Below, piece by piece: positions 9,412-17,331 of a DNA stretch of 43,431 bases. The translations under genes and the position numbers were made by a program. Within the stretch, counting starts at the first letter, position 1, and each line of letters opens with the position of its first letter. The notes below the pieces were generated by a model. It was not told the DNA's origin, searched no databases, and worked only from the letters and a program-made list of their open reading frames with translations. This stretch comes from Lachnospiraceae bacterium (lineage in GTDB: Bacteria > Bacillota > Clostridia > Lachnospirales > Lachnospiraceae): assembly GCA_004552595.1 (NCBI GenBank), contig SFNX01000006.1, positions 1-43,431 on the forward strand, given 5' to 3'.

Positions 9412-9917
9412 TTCGTTGTACTGCCAAAGCCGCCGTTTCTTAATTCAGTAACCTCATCATCAAGTGTTATACCGTACTGGATAAATATACCCTGCATAAA
9501 GCCTTCACCTGCATTGATGTTGACTGTTCTGTTTTCATTAGAGTCGTTAGTAATCTTGGCAAAAATATGCCCTTCGTTATCAGAATAATAATAATCGCTG
9601 TCGATAATACCAACAGTATTATTAAGCTGGAGTCTGTATTTAAATCCAAGTCCGGATCTCGGATAAAGCTTTAATACCCAGTCTTCCAATATTTCAACTC
9701 TTATTCCTGTAGGAATTTTGATTGTTTCGTTAGGCTTAAGCTCAATTTGCACCGGTGCAAAAAAGTCATATCCTGCCGAACCTTTTGTTGCACGCTTTGG
9801 AAGCTTAATATTGTCATATATTTCTTTTATTGTTTCTTTTGAATCTCCAAAACTGTCCATCCAGTCATAGAGAAATCTCTCATAGCTTACTTTATGAAAT
9901 CTAGCGACTTTCTGCAT
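9408..9917 (-). CDS. dut: dUTP pyrophosphatase (dUTPase)
   Basis: The enzyme would hydrolyse dUTP to dUMP and pyrophosphate, keeping uracil out of DNA and feeding dTMP synthesis. The trimeric dUTPase motifs are recognisable: AGYDF (1), PRSGLGFK (2), NTVGIIDSDYY (3), GEGFMQGIFIQ (4) and NGGFGSTTK (5). Motifs 3 to 5 deviate somewhat from the classical form. There is an N-terminal extension of about 45 residues. I prefer the ATG at 9917, which has AGAGGTG upstream, over an in-frame ATG at 9935. It overlaps nrdG, so it is made together with the dNTP-producing reductase. Confidence 0.88.
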   Translation of the reverse strand: MQKVARFHKVSYERFLYDWMDSFGDSKETIKEIYDNIKLPKRATKGSAGYDFFAPVQIELKPNETIKIPTGIRVEILEDWVLKLYPRSGLGFKYRLQLNNTVGIIDSDYYYSDNEGHIFAKITNDSNENRTVNINAGEGFMQGIFIQYGITLDDEVTELRNGGFGSTTK

Positions 9918-10458
9918 TTTGACACCTCTGAACATTATCTATACTATCACCATAGTGGTCACCGCAGTGTAATATCGGAACTGATGGATTATCGCTTGAA
10001 AGTGTAGCCTGAACGTCAATAACTCTCTGATTCTTAGAGCCCTTCCACATTAGTGTAACATCTCTTTCCTCAATGTGGAATTCACCGTCAACTAAAACAT
10101 CGACTTTCTTAATTGTAGGTGACTCATAAATATCTTCCCAGCTATCCCCTGTGTAAAGCCATATTGTTTTTTTAGGGTATTTCTCTTTAATTTCGTTTAT
10201 GAGTTCTCTTACATCAAGCTCATTTGCAATATGAAGCGGATCACCGCCACTAAAAGTTATGCCCGAAATATACGGCTTTTCAAGATTATCAAAGAGCTCC
10301 TTTTTAGCTTCATCATCAAATAACAAGCCACCATCCGGATCCCATGTAATAGGATTCTGACATTCCTTACAGCAGTGTCTGCATCCTGCAACCCATAATA
10401 CAACGCGGAGTCCGTCCCCGTTGTTCATGTCGTCCTTAGTAATGTTATGATACCTCAT
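9901..10458 (-). CDS. nrdG: Anaerobic ribonucleotide reductase activating protein
   Basis: NrdG is the radical SAM activase that installs the glycyl radical on NrdD. The 185-residue protein carries the 4Fe-4S motif GCRHCCKECQNPITW (C-x3-C-x2-C) and the SAM-binding GGDPL segment (SGGDPLH). Its ATG shares one base with the nrdD stop (TAATG), as expected for a stoichiometric partner. It has a GGAAGAG ribosome binding site inside nrdD. Expression depends on the nrdD promoter. Confidence 0.97.
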   Translation of the reverse strand: MRYHNITKDDMNNGDGLRVVLWVAGCRHCCKECQNPITWDPDGGLLFDDEAKKELFDNLEKPYISGITFSGGDPLHIANELDVRELINEIKEKYPKKTIWLYTGDSWEDIYESPTIKKVDVLVDGEFHIEERDVTLMWKGSKNQRVIDVQATLSSDNPSVPILHCGDHYGDSIDNVQRCQNAESR

Positions 10459-12644
10459 TACATGCTCTTCCTTTCTGCGATTTCAGCCATCTTGGCTTCA
10501 TTTAATCTTGTGTCACCATGTACTCTTGAATAAGACAAATATCCGTTCATACGGTCAATCTTTGTAAGATTTTTAGAGCCGCACTTTGGACATACATCCA
10601 TTTCAAGTTCCTGGTGTCCACAGTCATCGCAATAAGCAAGAGATAAATTAACACCTTCGTAAAATCCCATATCCATAGCTCTTCTGATAAGAGTTTTGAT
10701 AGCCTCAATATTATAGTCTATCGGATATTTAACATACTGAATCTTACCACCGTTGGCAAGCTCCCAGAATCTGTATTCCGCATCCTGCTTTTCAATCGGT
10801 GTAATATCCTCAGTAACATGACAATGGAATGAATTGGAAACATATTCCCTGTCGGAAACATTTTCGATTATTCCATATTTCTTTCTGAACTGCTTAATCT
10901 GAAGTCCGCAAAGTGACTCAGCCGGAGTTCCGTAAATAGCATATAAATTGCCGTCTGCTTCCTTGAATTCATTAACACGCTTATTGATGTATTTAAGAAC
11001 ATCAAGTGCAAATTCTCCGTCTTCTACAAGTGACTTGCCGTTATATAACTGCTGAAGTTCATTAAACGCAGTAATACCAAAGCTTGCTGTTGCAGACTTA
11101 AGAAGAGGCTTAATCTTATCGTGAAGTCCTAAATTACCACCGTAAAATCCACCTTCACAATATGCCAAAGGATTAGTTGATGCACGCATTTCTCCAAGAT
11201 AAGCGTATGTTCTCTTATGAAGTCCTCTAATAAGCTCTAAGTAATAATCAAGCACTTCATAAAAATCCCTCGATTCCTGTCTTGCCTTTGCAAGAATCAT
11301 AGGAAGGTGAAGTGACACAGCTCCAATATTAAATCTTCCTACGAATACAGGAACATCCTTATCGTCTGCCGGATGCATTCCTCCTCTTTCATACCAAGGT
11401 GAAAGGAAGGCTCTGCAGCCCATAGGTGAAATAATCTTACCATACTGCTTATACATTGAAGCGATATATCCTTCTCCTGTAAGTGAAAGCCAGTCAGGAT
11501 ACATTGTCTTGGCAGAGCACTCAACGCCTGCCTCAAACACGTCTTCAAGTTCACCACCCGGTCCATGAAGTTTCTCATCATATAAGAATACAATTTTAGG
11601 GAAAAGAACCGGCTTCTTGCAGCCTTCCTTACCCTGTCCCTTACGACGTACATTAAGCATCTGAATAGTTGCCATCTTGGCAAATCTGCCTGTTCCCGTA
11701 CCTGCCGTAACTGTAATAAACGGATAATCTCCTCGTGAAGAAGCGACTGTGTTAAATTTGTATTCCCAGCCCTGGAATCCCTGCTGGAAATCTCTTATGA
11801 CATCTTTCTCTGCTTCTTCTTCTGCTCTCTCCCTTGATATTCCAAGCTTGACATATTTATCAATATACTTTTCATATGACTTTTCAGCATACGGCTCTAA
11901 AATATAGTCAACACTTGGAACTGTAAATCCACCGTACTGCTGTGATGCTGCCGATAAAACGATATCTCCGATAACATCAAATGCGGTGTCAAGAGCCTTA
12001 GGCTCATTGTACCAAATGTTACCCATCTCAAAGCCGCCCTTTAATACGTTAGCAACATCGAAAAGGCAGCAGTTCATTGTATCTCTTCTGGCAGACATAT
12101 CATGAACATAAATATATCCGTCACGGCACGCCTGGATTTCCTCTGTAGTCATAAAGAACTTCTGATAGAGTTCTTTGTTAAGCTGGTTAAAAATAAGGCT
12201 TCTCTTAGTAGACACCAATGCAGAATCAGTGTTTGCATTTTCCTTATCTCCGATGTACATAATTGACTGACTCTTCTTATATACATCATCAAGCATACGT
12301 ACGAAATCCTGCTTGTAATTACGATAATCCCTGTATGACTTAGCTACGATAGGCTTAACGTCTTCAAGAGCTGATTCTACAATGTTATGCATTACCGGAA
12401 TAGGTATTTCATCTACTTCTAAGTCATTTATTCTATTAATGACGTTCTGGCAAATGTATTCCTTTTCCTTGTCTGTGAACTTTGTAAGTGCACGATATGC
12501 GCTCTTACCTACAGCGTTAATAACCTTCTGTATATTGAAGTCCTCTTTTGTGCCGTCTTTTTTGATCATCATGACCTTTCTATCCGGCTTGTACGTTAAT
12601 GAATAGTCTCTTTCTTCCTGTGTTGTTGGTATTTCTGTTGACAT
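10458..12644 (-). CDS. nrdD: Anaerobic ribonucleoside-triphosphate reductase
   Basis: This class III reductase makes dNTPs from NTPs without oxygen. The 728-residue protein has an N-terminal ATP-cone (from about residue 20, VMMIKKDGTKEDFN), a large barrel domain, and a C-terminal zinc-finger CDDCG...CPKCG. The glycyl radical site is RMNGYL (Gly about 701). The start is supported by AAGGGGGAG just upstream. A near-consensus promoter and a dyad matching the NrdR box lie upstream, so repression by NrdR is likely. It is the first gene of a long head-to-tail series. Confidence 0.98.
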   Translation of the reverse strand: MSTEIPTTQEERDYSLTYKPDRKVMMIKKDGTKEDFNIQKVINAVGKSAYRALTKFTDKEKEYICQNVINRINDLEVDEIPIPVMHNIVESALEDVKPIVAKSYRDYRNYKQDFVRMLDDVYKKSQSIMYIGDKENANTDSALVSTKRSLIFNQLNKELYQKFFMTTEEIQACRDGYIYVHDMSARRDTMNCCLFDVANVLKGGFEMGNIWYNEPKALDTAFDVIGDIVLSAASQQYGGFTVPSVDYILEPYAEKSYEKYIDKYVKLGISRERAEEEAEKDVIRDFQQGFQGWEYKFNTVASSRGDYPFITVTAGTGTGRFAKMATIQMLNVRRKGQGKEGCKKPVLFPKIVFLYDEKLHGPGGELEDVFEAGVECSAKTMYPDWLSLTGEGYIASMYKQYGKIISPMGCRAFLSPWYERGGMHPADDKDVPVFVGRFNIGAVSLHLPMILAKARQESRDFYEVLDYYLELIRGLHKRTYAYLGEMRASTNPLAYCEGGFYGGNLGLHDKIKPLLKSATASFGITAFNELQQLYNGKSLVEDGEFALDVLKYINKRVNEFKEADGNLYAIYGTPAESLCGLQIKQFRKKYGIIENVSDREYVSNSFHCHVTEDITPIEKQDAEYRFWELANGGKIQYVKYPIDYNIEAIKTLIRRAMDMGFYEGVNLSLAYCDDCGHQELEMDVCPKCGSKNLTKIDRMNGYLSYSRVHGDTRLNEAKMAEIAERKSM

Positions 12645-12710
12645 GTTCTCCCCCTTGATTATTAATTATTCCCTCGAACGATTAGCAAATAATGTGCCCA
12701 TTCGTTATTT

Positions 12711-12749
12711 TTAATAAGACAACCACAATATATTGTAGTGCCTTATTAA
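12711..12749. promoter_or_regulatory. Large dyad with NrdR-box-like core over the nrdD start site
   Basis: Outer arms TTAATAAG (12711-12718) and CTTATTAA (12742-12749) flank a core at 12723-12738, CCACAATATATTGTAG. The core fits the known NrdR box (ACACWATATMTWGTGT) at most positions. The dyad covers the predicted -10 and transcription start of nrdD, the right place for repression. The nrdR gene is not in the window. Confidence 0.6.
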
Positions 12750-12776
12750 TATAATATATTTTATATATACCGTCAA
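12748..12776 (-). promoter_or_regulatory. Promoter of nrdD
   Basis: On the minus strand, TTGACG (12771-12776) and TATATT (12748-12753) are separated by exactly 17 bases, a good vegetative sigma-factor promoter. Transcription would begin near 12741, giving a leader of about 100 nt before nrdD. Confidence 0.75.
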
Positions 12777-12813
12777 TTGTTTTTAGCAGTTTAAATAAAT
12801 ATTATTAAAAAAT

Positions 12814-12829
12814 ATACAATATTTTGTGT
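12814..12829. promoter_or_regulatory. Second NrdR-box-like site
   Basis: ATACAATATTTTGTGT matches the NrdR box at about 14 of 16 positions. It is 91 bp from the first site and lies just upstream of the -35 of the divergent AP2-domain gene. That spacing is far from the usual pair spacing of about 31 bp, so cooperative binding would need looping. Confidence 0.35.
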
Positions 12830-12836
12830 TATTTTA

Positions 12837-12865
12837 TTGAATAATCGCAAAATGTGTAATATCAT
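12837..12865 (+). promoter_or_regulatory. Candidate promoter of the AP2-domain gene
   Basis: TTGAAT (12837-12842), a 17-base spacer and TATCAT (12860-12865) lie upstream of the plus-strand gene. The predicted start is near 12872, next to the short palindrome CACATATGTG (12873-12882). Confidence 0.4.
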
Positions 12866-12934
12866 AACAATGCACATATGTGTAACCAAATGTATGAATA
12901 ATAAGTAACGATTATATTAATAAAGGGTGTTTTC

Positions 12935-13747
12935 ATGTCTTTATCGGGTGTTTTTAAAACAGAAAAAAAGGACGGCACGATATATTATCGAAGCTCAATA
13001 ACATATAAGAACAAACATATTAGCCTTGGAAGCTATAATACCGAACTCGCTGCCAACAGAGCGTATAAAAGGGCCAAGGAGCTTCTTGAAAGCGATATCA
13101 AATATTCAGAGCTTTCAGGTGCCGAAATTCTTGATGAGTTCAGTCGTGACAAGACGATAAAGTTCAATAAATTCATATCAATAATAAACTTTAGGGATAA
13201 CAACATTTATATTAAAAATCCTATTTACATATGTAAGAGATTTTTTTTGTATTTTTATTCTCCTGACCATGTTTATACTTTTGATATAGAGGATCTTTTC
13301 TACTATGCTTCTCATAAAATAGCAAAAAGAGGCTCGCATCTTTTTGTTGCAGATTACGGAATGCAGATTAATCTTCTTTCGCGCTACGGAATTCACTCTC
13401 ATGCAGTTGCAGGAAGAGATTATAAATTCAAGAATAATGATCCTTATGATTTAAGATACGGAAATATTGAAGTCATAAACAGATATATCGGTGTTCACAA
13501 AAAGGAAACCAAATCAGGTACAAAATATAAAGCAATAATTTTAATTAACGGCAACTACGTAATCGGAACCTACAAAACAGAGGTCGAGGCCGCAATTGCA
13601 TATAATAAAGCGTGCGACATATTAAAGCCTGTATTTCCTAATAGAATATTCAGAACAAATATAATTGATAATATGCCTCCTAAGGAATATGCAAGAATAT
13701 ATTTAACAGTAGCGGTATCGGATAAAATATATAAATTAAAGGAATAA
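12935..13747 (+). CDS. Protein with two AP2-like domains and a degenerate HNH-like middle
   Basis: I do not recognise a named gene. The 270-residue protein has an AP2-like segment at each end. Residues about 4-53 contain SGVFKTEKKDG and HISLGSYNTELAANRAYKRA; residues about 188-230 contain IGVHKKETKSG and IGTYKTEVEAAIAYNKA. These follow the AP2 pattern of GV-x-W/Y, LG-x-F/Y-x-T and AA-x-AY. Between them, GRDYKFKNNDPYDLRYGNI resembles the last part of an HNH nuclease motif, but the classical His-His-Asp arrangement is not evident. Bacterial AP2 domains are DNA-binding and often come from homing endonucleases. It has its own ribosome binding site (AAGGGTG) and is divergent from nrdD. It could be a domesticated homing nuclease or a regulator. 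Confidence 0.7.
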   Translation: MSLSGVFKTEKKDGTIYYRSSITYKNKHISLGSYNTELAANRAYKRAKELLESDIKYSELSGAEILDEFSRDKTIKFNKFISIINFRDNNIYIKNPIYICKRFFLYFYSPDHVYTFDIEDLFYYASHKIAKRGSHLFVADYGMQINLLSRYGIHSHAVAGRDYKFKNNDPYDLRYGNIEVINRYIGVHKKETKSGTKYKAIILINGNYVIGTYKTEVEAAIAYNKACDILKPVFPNRIFRTNIIDNMPPKEYARIYLTVAVSDKIYKLKE

Positions 13748-13797
13748 TCTTAAGTATTAATAATTAATAAGAATATTATATGATTTGCAGAAAAATA

Positions 13798-13821
13798 AAA
13801 CAGCACCGGCAGGTGCTGTTT
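13798..13821. terminator. Bidirectional terminator
   Basis: Perfect 10-bp stem AAACAGCACC / GGTGCTGTTT with loop GGCA sits between convergent genes. On the minus strand it is followed by TTTTATTTTTC. On the plus strand it is followed by an AT-rich tail. Confidence 0.85.
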
Positions 13822-13822
13822 A

Positions 13823-14476
13823 TTATTTATAAAATGAATGGTTACCATACCTCATAAGGAATACCTTGTCTCCCCATTTTTCGACCGCACTCTTCTGAAA
13901 ATACAACGCCCCGTCTGAATAGTCTTCCCTCTTAAGTGCCCGCATAGCAGCACATTTAGCATCATGTGAAGGTTCAACATAATCTATATAACCATTATCA
14001 ACAGGATCAAACTGACCTTCATCATGAATTACTTCGCTTAATGTATCAGGGAAAATATCACTATAAATTCGATTAACAATTACATTAGCGACTAATGTCT
14101 TACCGTATAAGTCTTCAGATGATGCCTCTGCTTCCACAAGTCTTGAGAACTCTAAATAATCTTCCATTGATACGTTAAGGGAATCATCTTCCTTATCCTC
14201 ATCAAGTGAAAGTTCGTTAATCTGTATCTTCTGTTCTTCGGTATCTGAATTCAGTGCAAGCGAAGCTACTTCAATGTCAATTGTAAGATTGGAAGCTGAT
14301 GCAGTATCCATTTCTTTCTTAACACTGGTAGTTGAATATGATACATCTGTATTCGGTTCTCTGAATAGCCCCAAACATAAAAGAAGGGTGCCGGCTACTA
14401 CGCATAAGGTAAATGTATGCGTCCTAAGTGAAAGCGAACGCATTACCATGAGTGCGCGTGAAAGCATCGAACTCAT
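13823..14476 (-). CDS. Membrane-anchored cell wall hydrolase, SleB/CwlJ (Hydrolase_2) family
   Basis: An N-terminal signal anchor (about residues 20-38) precedes a charged linker and a C-terminal Hydrolase_2 domain (about 105-217). The domain has the motif VEAEASSEDLYGKTLVANV, containing the likely catalytic Glu, and ends in FLMRYGNHSFYK. Family members cleave peptidoglycan, often spore cortex, although non-sporulating Clostridia also carry them. The start has GGGAGAGAG upstream. The stop abuts a strong terminator and a good promoter lies upstream, so this is probably a monocistronic gene. Confidence 0.85.
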   Translation of the reverse strand: MSSMLSRALMVMRSLSLRTHTFTLCVVAGTLLLCLGLFREPNTDVSYSTTSVKKEMDTASASNLTIDIEVASLALNSDTEEQKIQINELSLDEDKEDDSLNVSMEDYLEFSRLVEAEASSEDLYGKTLVANVIVNRIYSDIFPDTLSEVIHDEGQFDPVDNGYIDYVEPSHDAKCAAMRALKREDYSDGALYFQKSAVEKWGDKVFLMRYGNHSFYK

Positions 14477-14530
14477 TTCTCTCTCCCTTATCTCCCCGAC
14501 CCCTTATTCGAAAAGAATATATTATTTATT

Positions 14531-14559
14531 AATATAGCAAAGCTCAAAATAAAAGTCAA
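14531..14559 (-). promoter_or_regulatory. Promoter of the SleB-type hydrolase gene
   Basis: TTGACT (14554-14559), a 17-base spacer and TATATT (14531-14536) read toward the hydrolase gene. The leader would be about 50 nt. Confidence 0.7.
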
Positions 14560-14596
14560 ATAACGTAAATGTTAAAATCATCACAAAATGTAACTG

Positions 14597-15943
14597 TTAT
14601 CTTTCAGCATAATTCACAAAAGACATGTTAACATTTACCGGTCCTTCAATGCCGTTTATTGTTCCTTTATTTGTATACTGCCACATTGCAAATTCATACG
14701 GATAATCTGTTCCTATGTATTCAGGCTTTTCATCCTCTGAAGATGAATCTGAATCCGTCGATTCTGATTTTAATGACTTTGATGAGGATGAAGACTTTGC
14801 AGACGATGAAGATGATGATGAACTACTTTCATTATCTTCGATATATTCGAATTTCATATAGTCAGCTGTAACTGCTTCATCTTTAAGCCATATGTCGTAA
14901 TCTGAAAGTTCAGTCAAGTCAAGCTCAGTAATAAGAAAATCCCTTGTTGCACGAATTGCAGGAATCTTACCGTAAGATTTTACAGTTTCACAAAACTTTT
15001 TAACTATTGCAGTCCTCTCTTCACTTGTAAGTCTGTCCGTTCTCTGAGACTGTGAATTAGCTGATGTAAAATCTATTGCAATCGGATATTTGACATTGTA
15101 GTTATTTGCTGCCGCAACAGCATAATTAGCTTCTTCTACTGCCTCAACATCTGTAATTGCCTGCGATGAAACATATGCCCCGATTGATAGTCCTGAAGTT
15201 GTAGCAGCATTAGCGTACTCAACAAATTTCTCATCAATATTAATCTGTCCCGTTTCATAGCCTCTTGATGCAACTTTAATCATGACAAAGTCAACACCTG
15301 CATTCTTGACTTTTGAAAAATCAATAATTCCCTGTCTTGATGATACATCAATTCCAACAATTGACTTTATATCACCGGCTTCATATTTAAGCAGCCCATT
15401 ATCATATACAAGATAGTTTTCAAAATCAAAACTGTTCTTTTTAACGTCATCAAGAATCTCAAACCACTGTGCTTTTCCATCCGGACCGGTAACTTTAATA
15501 TGCTTGCCGTCATCCATTTTATCTTTGTCTTTATTCTTTTTTATGTTCATCGATGATTCTTCATCAGAGTCATCTCTATTTGTAGTTTTATCAGATGATG
15601 ACGACTTACTCTGTTTAATTTTTTTATCTGATGAAGAACTGCTGTTTTTTGAATCAGAATCTGATTCATCTTTAGAATCATCAATTATTACATTTTCTTC
15701 TTTTGTATCTTCATACATATCCCAGAAATCAAGATCTGATGAAACTAGATTGCTCTTTTTTATTTCTATTTCTTTTTCTTCAGTATTATTCTCAGTAACA
15801 ATCTTTGTAGCATGTTTCTTAGGCTTTTTTTCTTCATGCATATAAAGAATAACTAAAAACATAAGCAACACTACAGATGCTGCTAAAACACACATTAACA
15901 TCAGTTTCTTTGCTTCGTTTTGGTCATCGTTTTGATTAAGCAT
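14597..15943 (-). CDS. Membrane-anchored GH25 lysozyme-like protein, probably catalytically inactive
   Basis: The 448-residue protein has one N-terminal membrane helix (about 14-35), a long Ser/Asp/Lys-rich linker (80-145) and a GH25-like barrel from about 195. The first catalytic Asp is kept (GIDVSSRQG, Asp199). The usual D-x-E pair appears as IDFT (Asp291, Thr293), so the key Glu is missing. A Ser-rich, Asp/Glu/Lys-dotted stretch (about 371-406) is inserted inside the barrel before the last strand (MWQYTNKG). The gene overlaps rnfB by 8 bases (ATGCTTAA), so it is the last gene of the Rnf operon. It may bind cell wall rather than cut it. No terminator is visible after it. Confidence 0.82.
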   Translation of the reverse strand: MLNQNDDQNEAKKLMLMCVLAASVVLLMFLVILYMHEEKKPKKHATKIVTENNTEEKEIEIKKSNLVSSDLDFWDMYEDTKEENVIIDDSKDESDSDSKNSSSSSDKKIKQSKSSSSDKTTNRDDSDEESSMNIKKNKDKDKMDDGKHIKVTGPDGKAQWFEILDDVKKNSFDFENYLVYDNGLLKYEAGDIKSIVGIDVSSRQGIIDFSKVKNAGVDFVMIKVASRGYETGQINIDEKFVEYANAATTSGLSIGAYVSSQAITDVEAVEEANYAVAAANNYNVKYPIAIDFTSANSQSQRTDRLTSEERTAIVKKFCETVKSYGKIPAIRATRDFLITELDLTELSDYDIWLKDEAVTADYMKFEYIEDNESSSSSSSSSAKSSSSSKSLKSESTDSDSSSEDEKPEYIGTDYPYEFAMWQYTNKGTINGIEGPVNVNMSFVNYAER

Positions 15944-16733
15944 TCACAATTACCTTCTTAGGACACTTTTCCATACATATTCCGCATCCGATACATTTGT
16001 CCTGATCTATGTTGGCTACAAAATTTTCAACCGTAATCGCATTCTGAGGGCAGTTCTTAACACATATCCCACAGCCAATACATCCTGTAGAACACACCTT
16101 CATAACCTGTGGTCCCTTATCCTTTGAACTGCACTTTACAACAACACTTGCATCATAAGGAATGAGTTCAATAAGATTATTAGGACATGCCTTAATACAT
16201 GCACCGCACGACTTGCACATTTCCTTATTTACTACTGCAACACCATCAACAATGTCGATTCCGCCATGTTCACAAGCTCTTGCGCAGTTTCCATAACCAA
16301 GGCATCCGTAATCACAAGCCTTTTCACCACCACCCGGAACACTCTTTGCCATAACACAGTCTTTAATTCCCGAATAGTCATAATTTCTGACTGTTTTATC
16401 ACATGTTCCGGCACACTTAACATATGCAACCATTCGCTTAATTTCGCCGGCATCCTGTCCCATAATTGCAGCAACTCTCTCAGCAACGTCTCTGCCACCG
16501 ACAGGGCAGCCATTAACAGGTGCGTTTCCCTTTGCAATTGCTTCAGCCAAACCCGAACAGCCCGGATATCCGCATCCACCGCAGTTATTACCTGGAAGTG
16601 CTTCAAGTACAGCCTGCTCTTTCTCATCTACTTCAACTTTAAATATATTGCCAAAAACAGTCAAAAATATACTTATGATAAGACCGACACCGCCTACTGT
16701 TGCAACCGCAATTATTATTCCAAAAGTGTTCAT
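15936..16733 (-). CDS. rnfB: Rnf electron transport complex subunit B
   Basis: RnfB is the ferredoxin-interacting iron-sulfur subunit. An N-terminal membrane helix (about 5-28) is followed by the four-Cys motif NNCGGCGYPGCSGLAEA. A Cys-rich middle and ferredoxin-type motifs come next (CKSCGACIKACP, CIGCGICVKNCP, CIGCGICMEKCP). The 265-residue length is typical of anaerobic Firmicutes. AGGAG lies 9 bp before the start. As the last true rnf gene in the C-D-G-E-A-B order it completes the complex. Confidence 0.97.
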   Translation of the reverse strand: MNTFGIIIAVATVGGVGLIISIFLTVFGNIFKVEVDEKEQAVLEALPGNNCGGCGYPGCSGLAEAIAKGNAPVNGCPVGGRDVAERVAAIMGQDAGEIKRMVAYVKCAGTCDKTVRNYDYSGIKDCVMAKSVPGGGEKACDYGCLGYGNCARACEHGGIDIVDGVAVVNKEMCKSCGACIKACPNNLIELIPYDASVVVKCSSKDKGPQVMKVCSTGCIGCGICVKNCPQNAITVENFVANIDQDKCIGCGICMEKCPKKVIVNA

Positions 16734-16755
16734 ATCATCTGTCTCCTAAGTTGTT

Positions 16756-17331
16756 TTATTTTAAACCGGAAAATCCAAAGAATGCTATTGCCATAAGCCC
16801 CGCTGTAAGCAATACATGCGGCATTCCCTGAAAAGCTTTAGGTATATTGTTATATTCCATCTTTTCACGAAGTCCTGCAAGAATCGTAATTGAAATAAGA
16901 AATCCTACCGCTGTCGCAAGACCATTCACAACACTTTCGATTATTCCATATGACTTTTGAACATTAGTAAGCGCAACACCAAGAACGGCACAGTTTGTAG
17001 TAATAAGAGGAAGGTAAACTCCAAGTGCCTGATAGAGCGAAGGAATACTCTTCTTTAAAAACATCTCAACAAACTGAACAAGTGCTGCTATTACAAGAAT
17101 AAATACAATTGTCTGCAAATATGTAATATTAAGCGGAACAAGAATAAACTTATATATTACCGAAGCAACAAAGGATGCAAGGGTAATTACAAATACTACC
17201 GCACTTCCCATTCCAAGAGCCGTCTTAACCTTCTTGGATACTCCAAGGAAAGGACAGATACCAAGGAACTGACTTAAAACTACATTACTGATAAAAGCCG
17301 ATCCTATAGCTATTGCCAATAAATTACCCAT
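16756..17331 (-). CDS. rnfA: Rnf electron transport complex subunit A
   Basis: This 191-residue integral membrane protein has about six hydrophobic helices. The family segments FLGICPFLGVSKKV and LPLITTNCAVLGVAL are present. Each contains a conserved Cys, and these Cys coordinate an intramembrane iron-sulfur centre together with RnfE. Its ATG overlaps the rnfE stop by one base (TAATG) and has GGAGGTGA upstream. Confidence 0.97.
   Translation of the reverse strand: MGNLLAIAIGSAFISNVVLSQFLGICPFLGVSKKVKTALGMGSAVVFVITLASFVASVIYKFILVPLNITYLQTIVFILVIAALVQFVEMFLKKSIPSLYQALGVYLPLITTNCAVLGVALTNVQKSYGIIESVVNGLATAVGFLISITILAGLREKMEYNNIPKAFQGMPHVLLTAGLMAIAFFGFSGLK

Noticed and set aside
14747..14830. 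GAT/GAA-rich run in the GH25 gene as a microsatellite
   Set aside because: The units are imperfect and stay in frame as Ser/Asp/Glu codons, so it is better described as a low-complexity protein segment.
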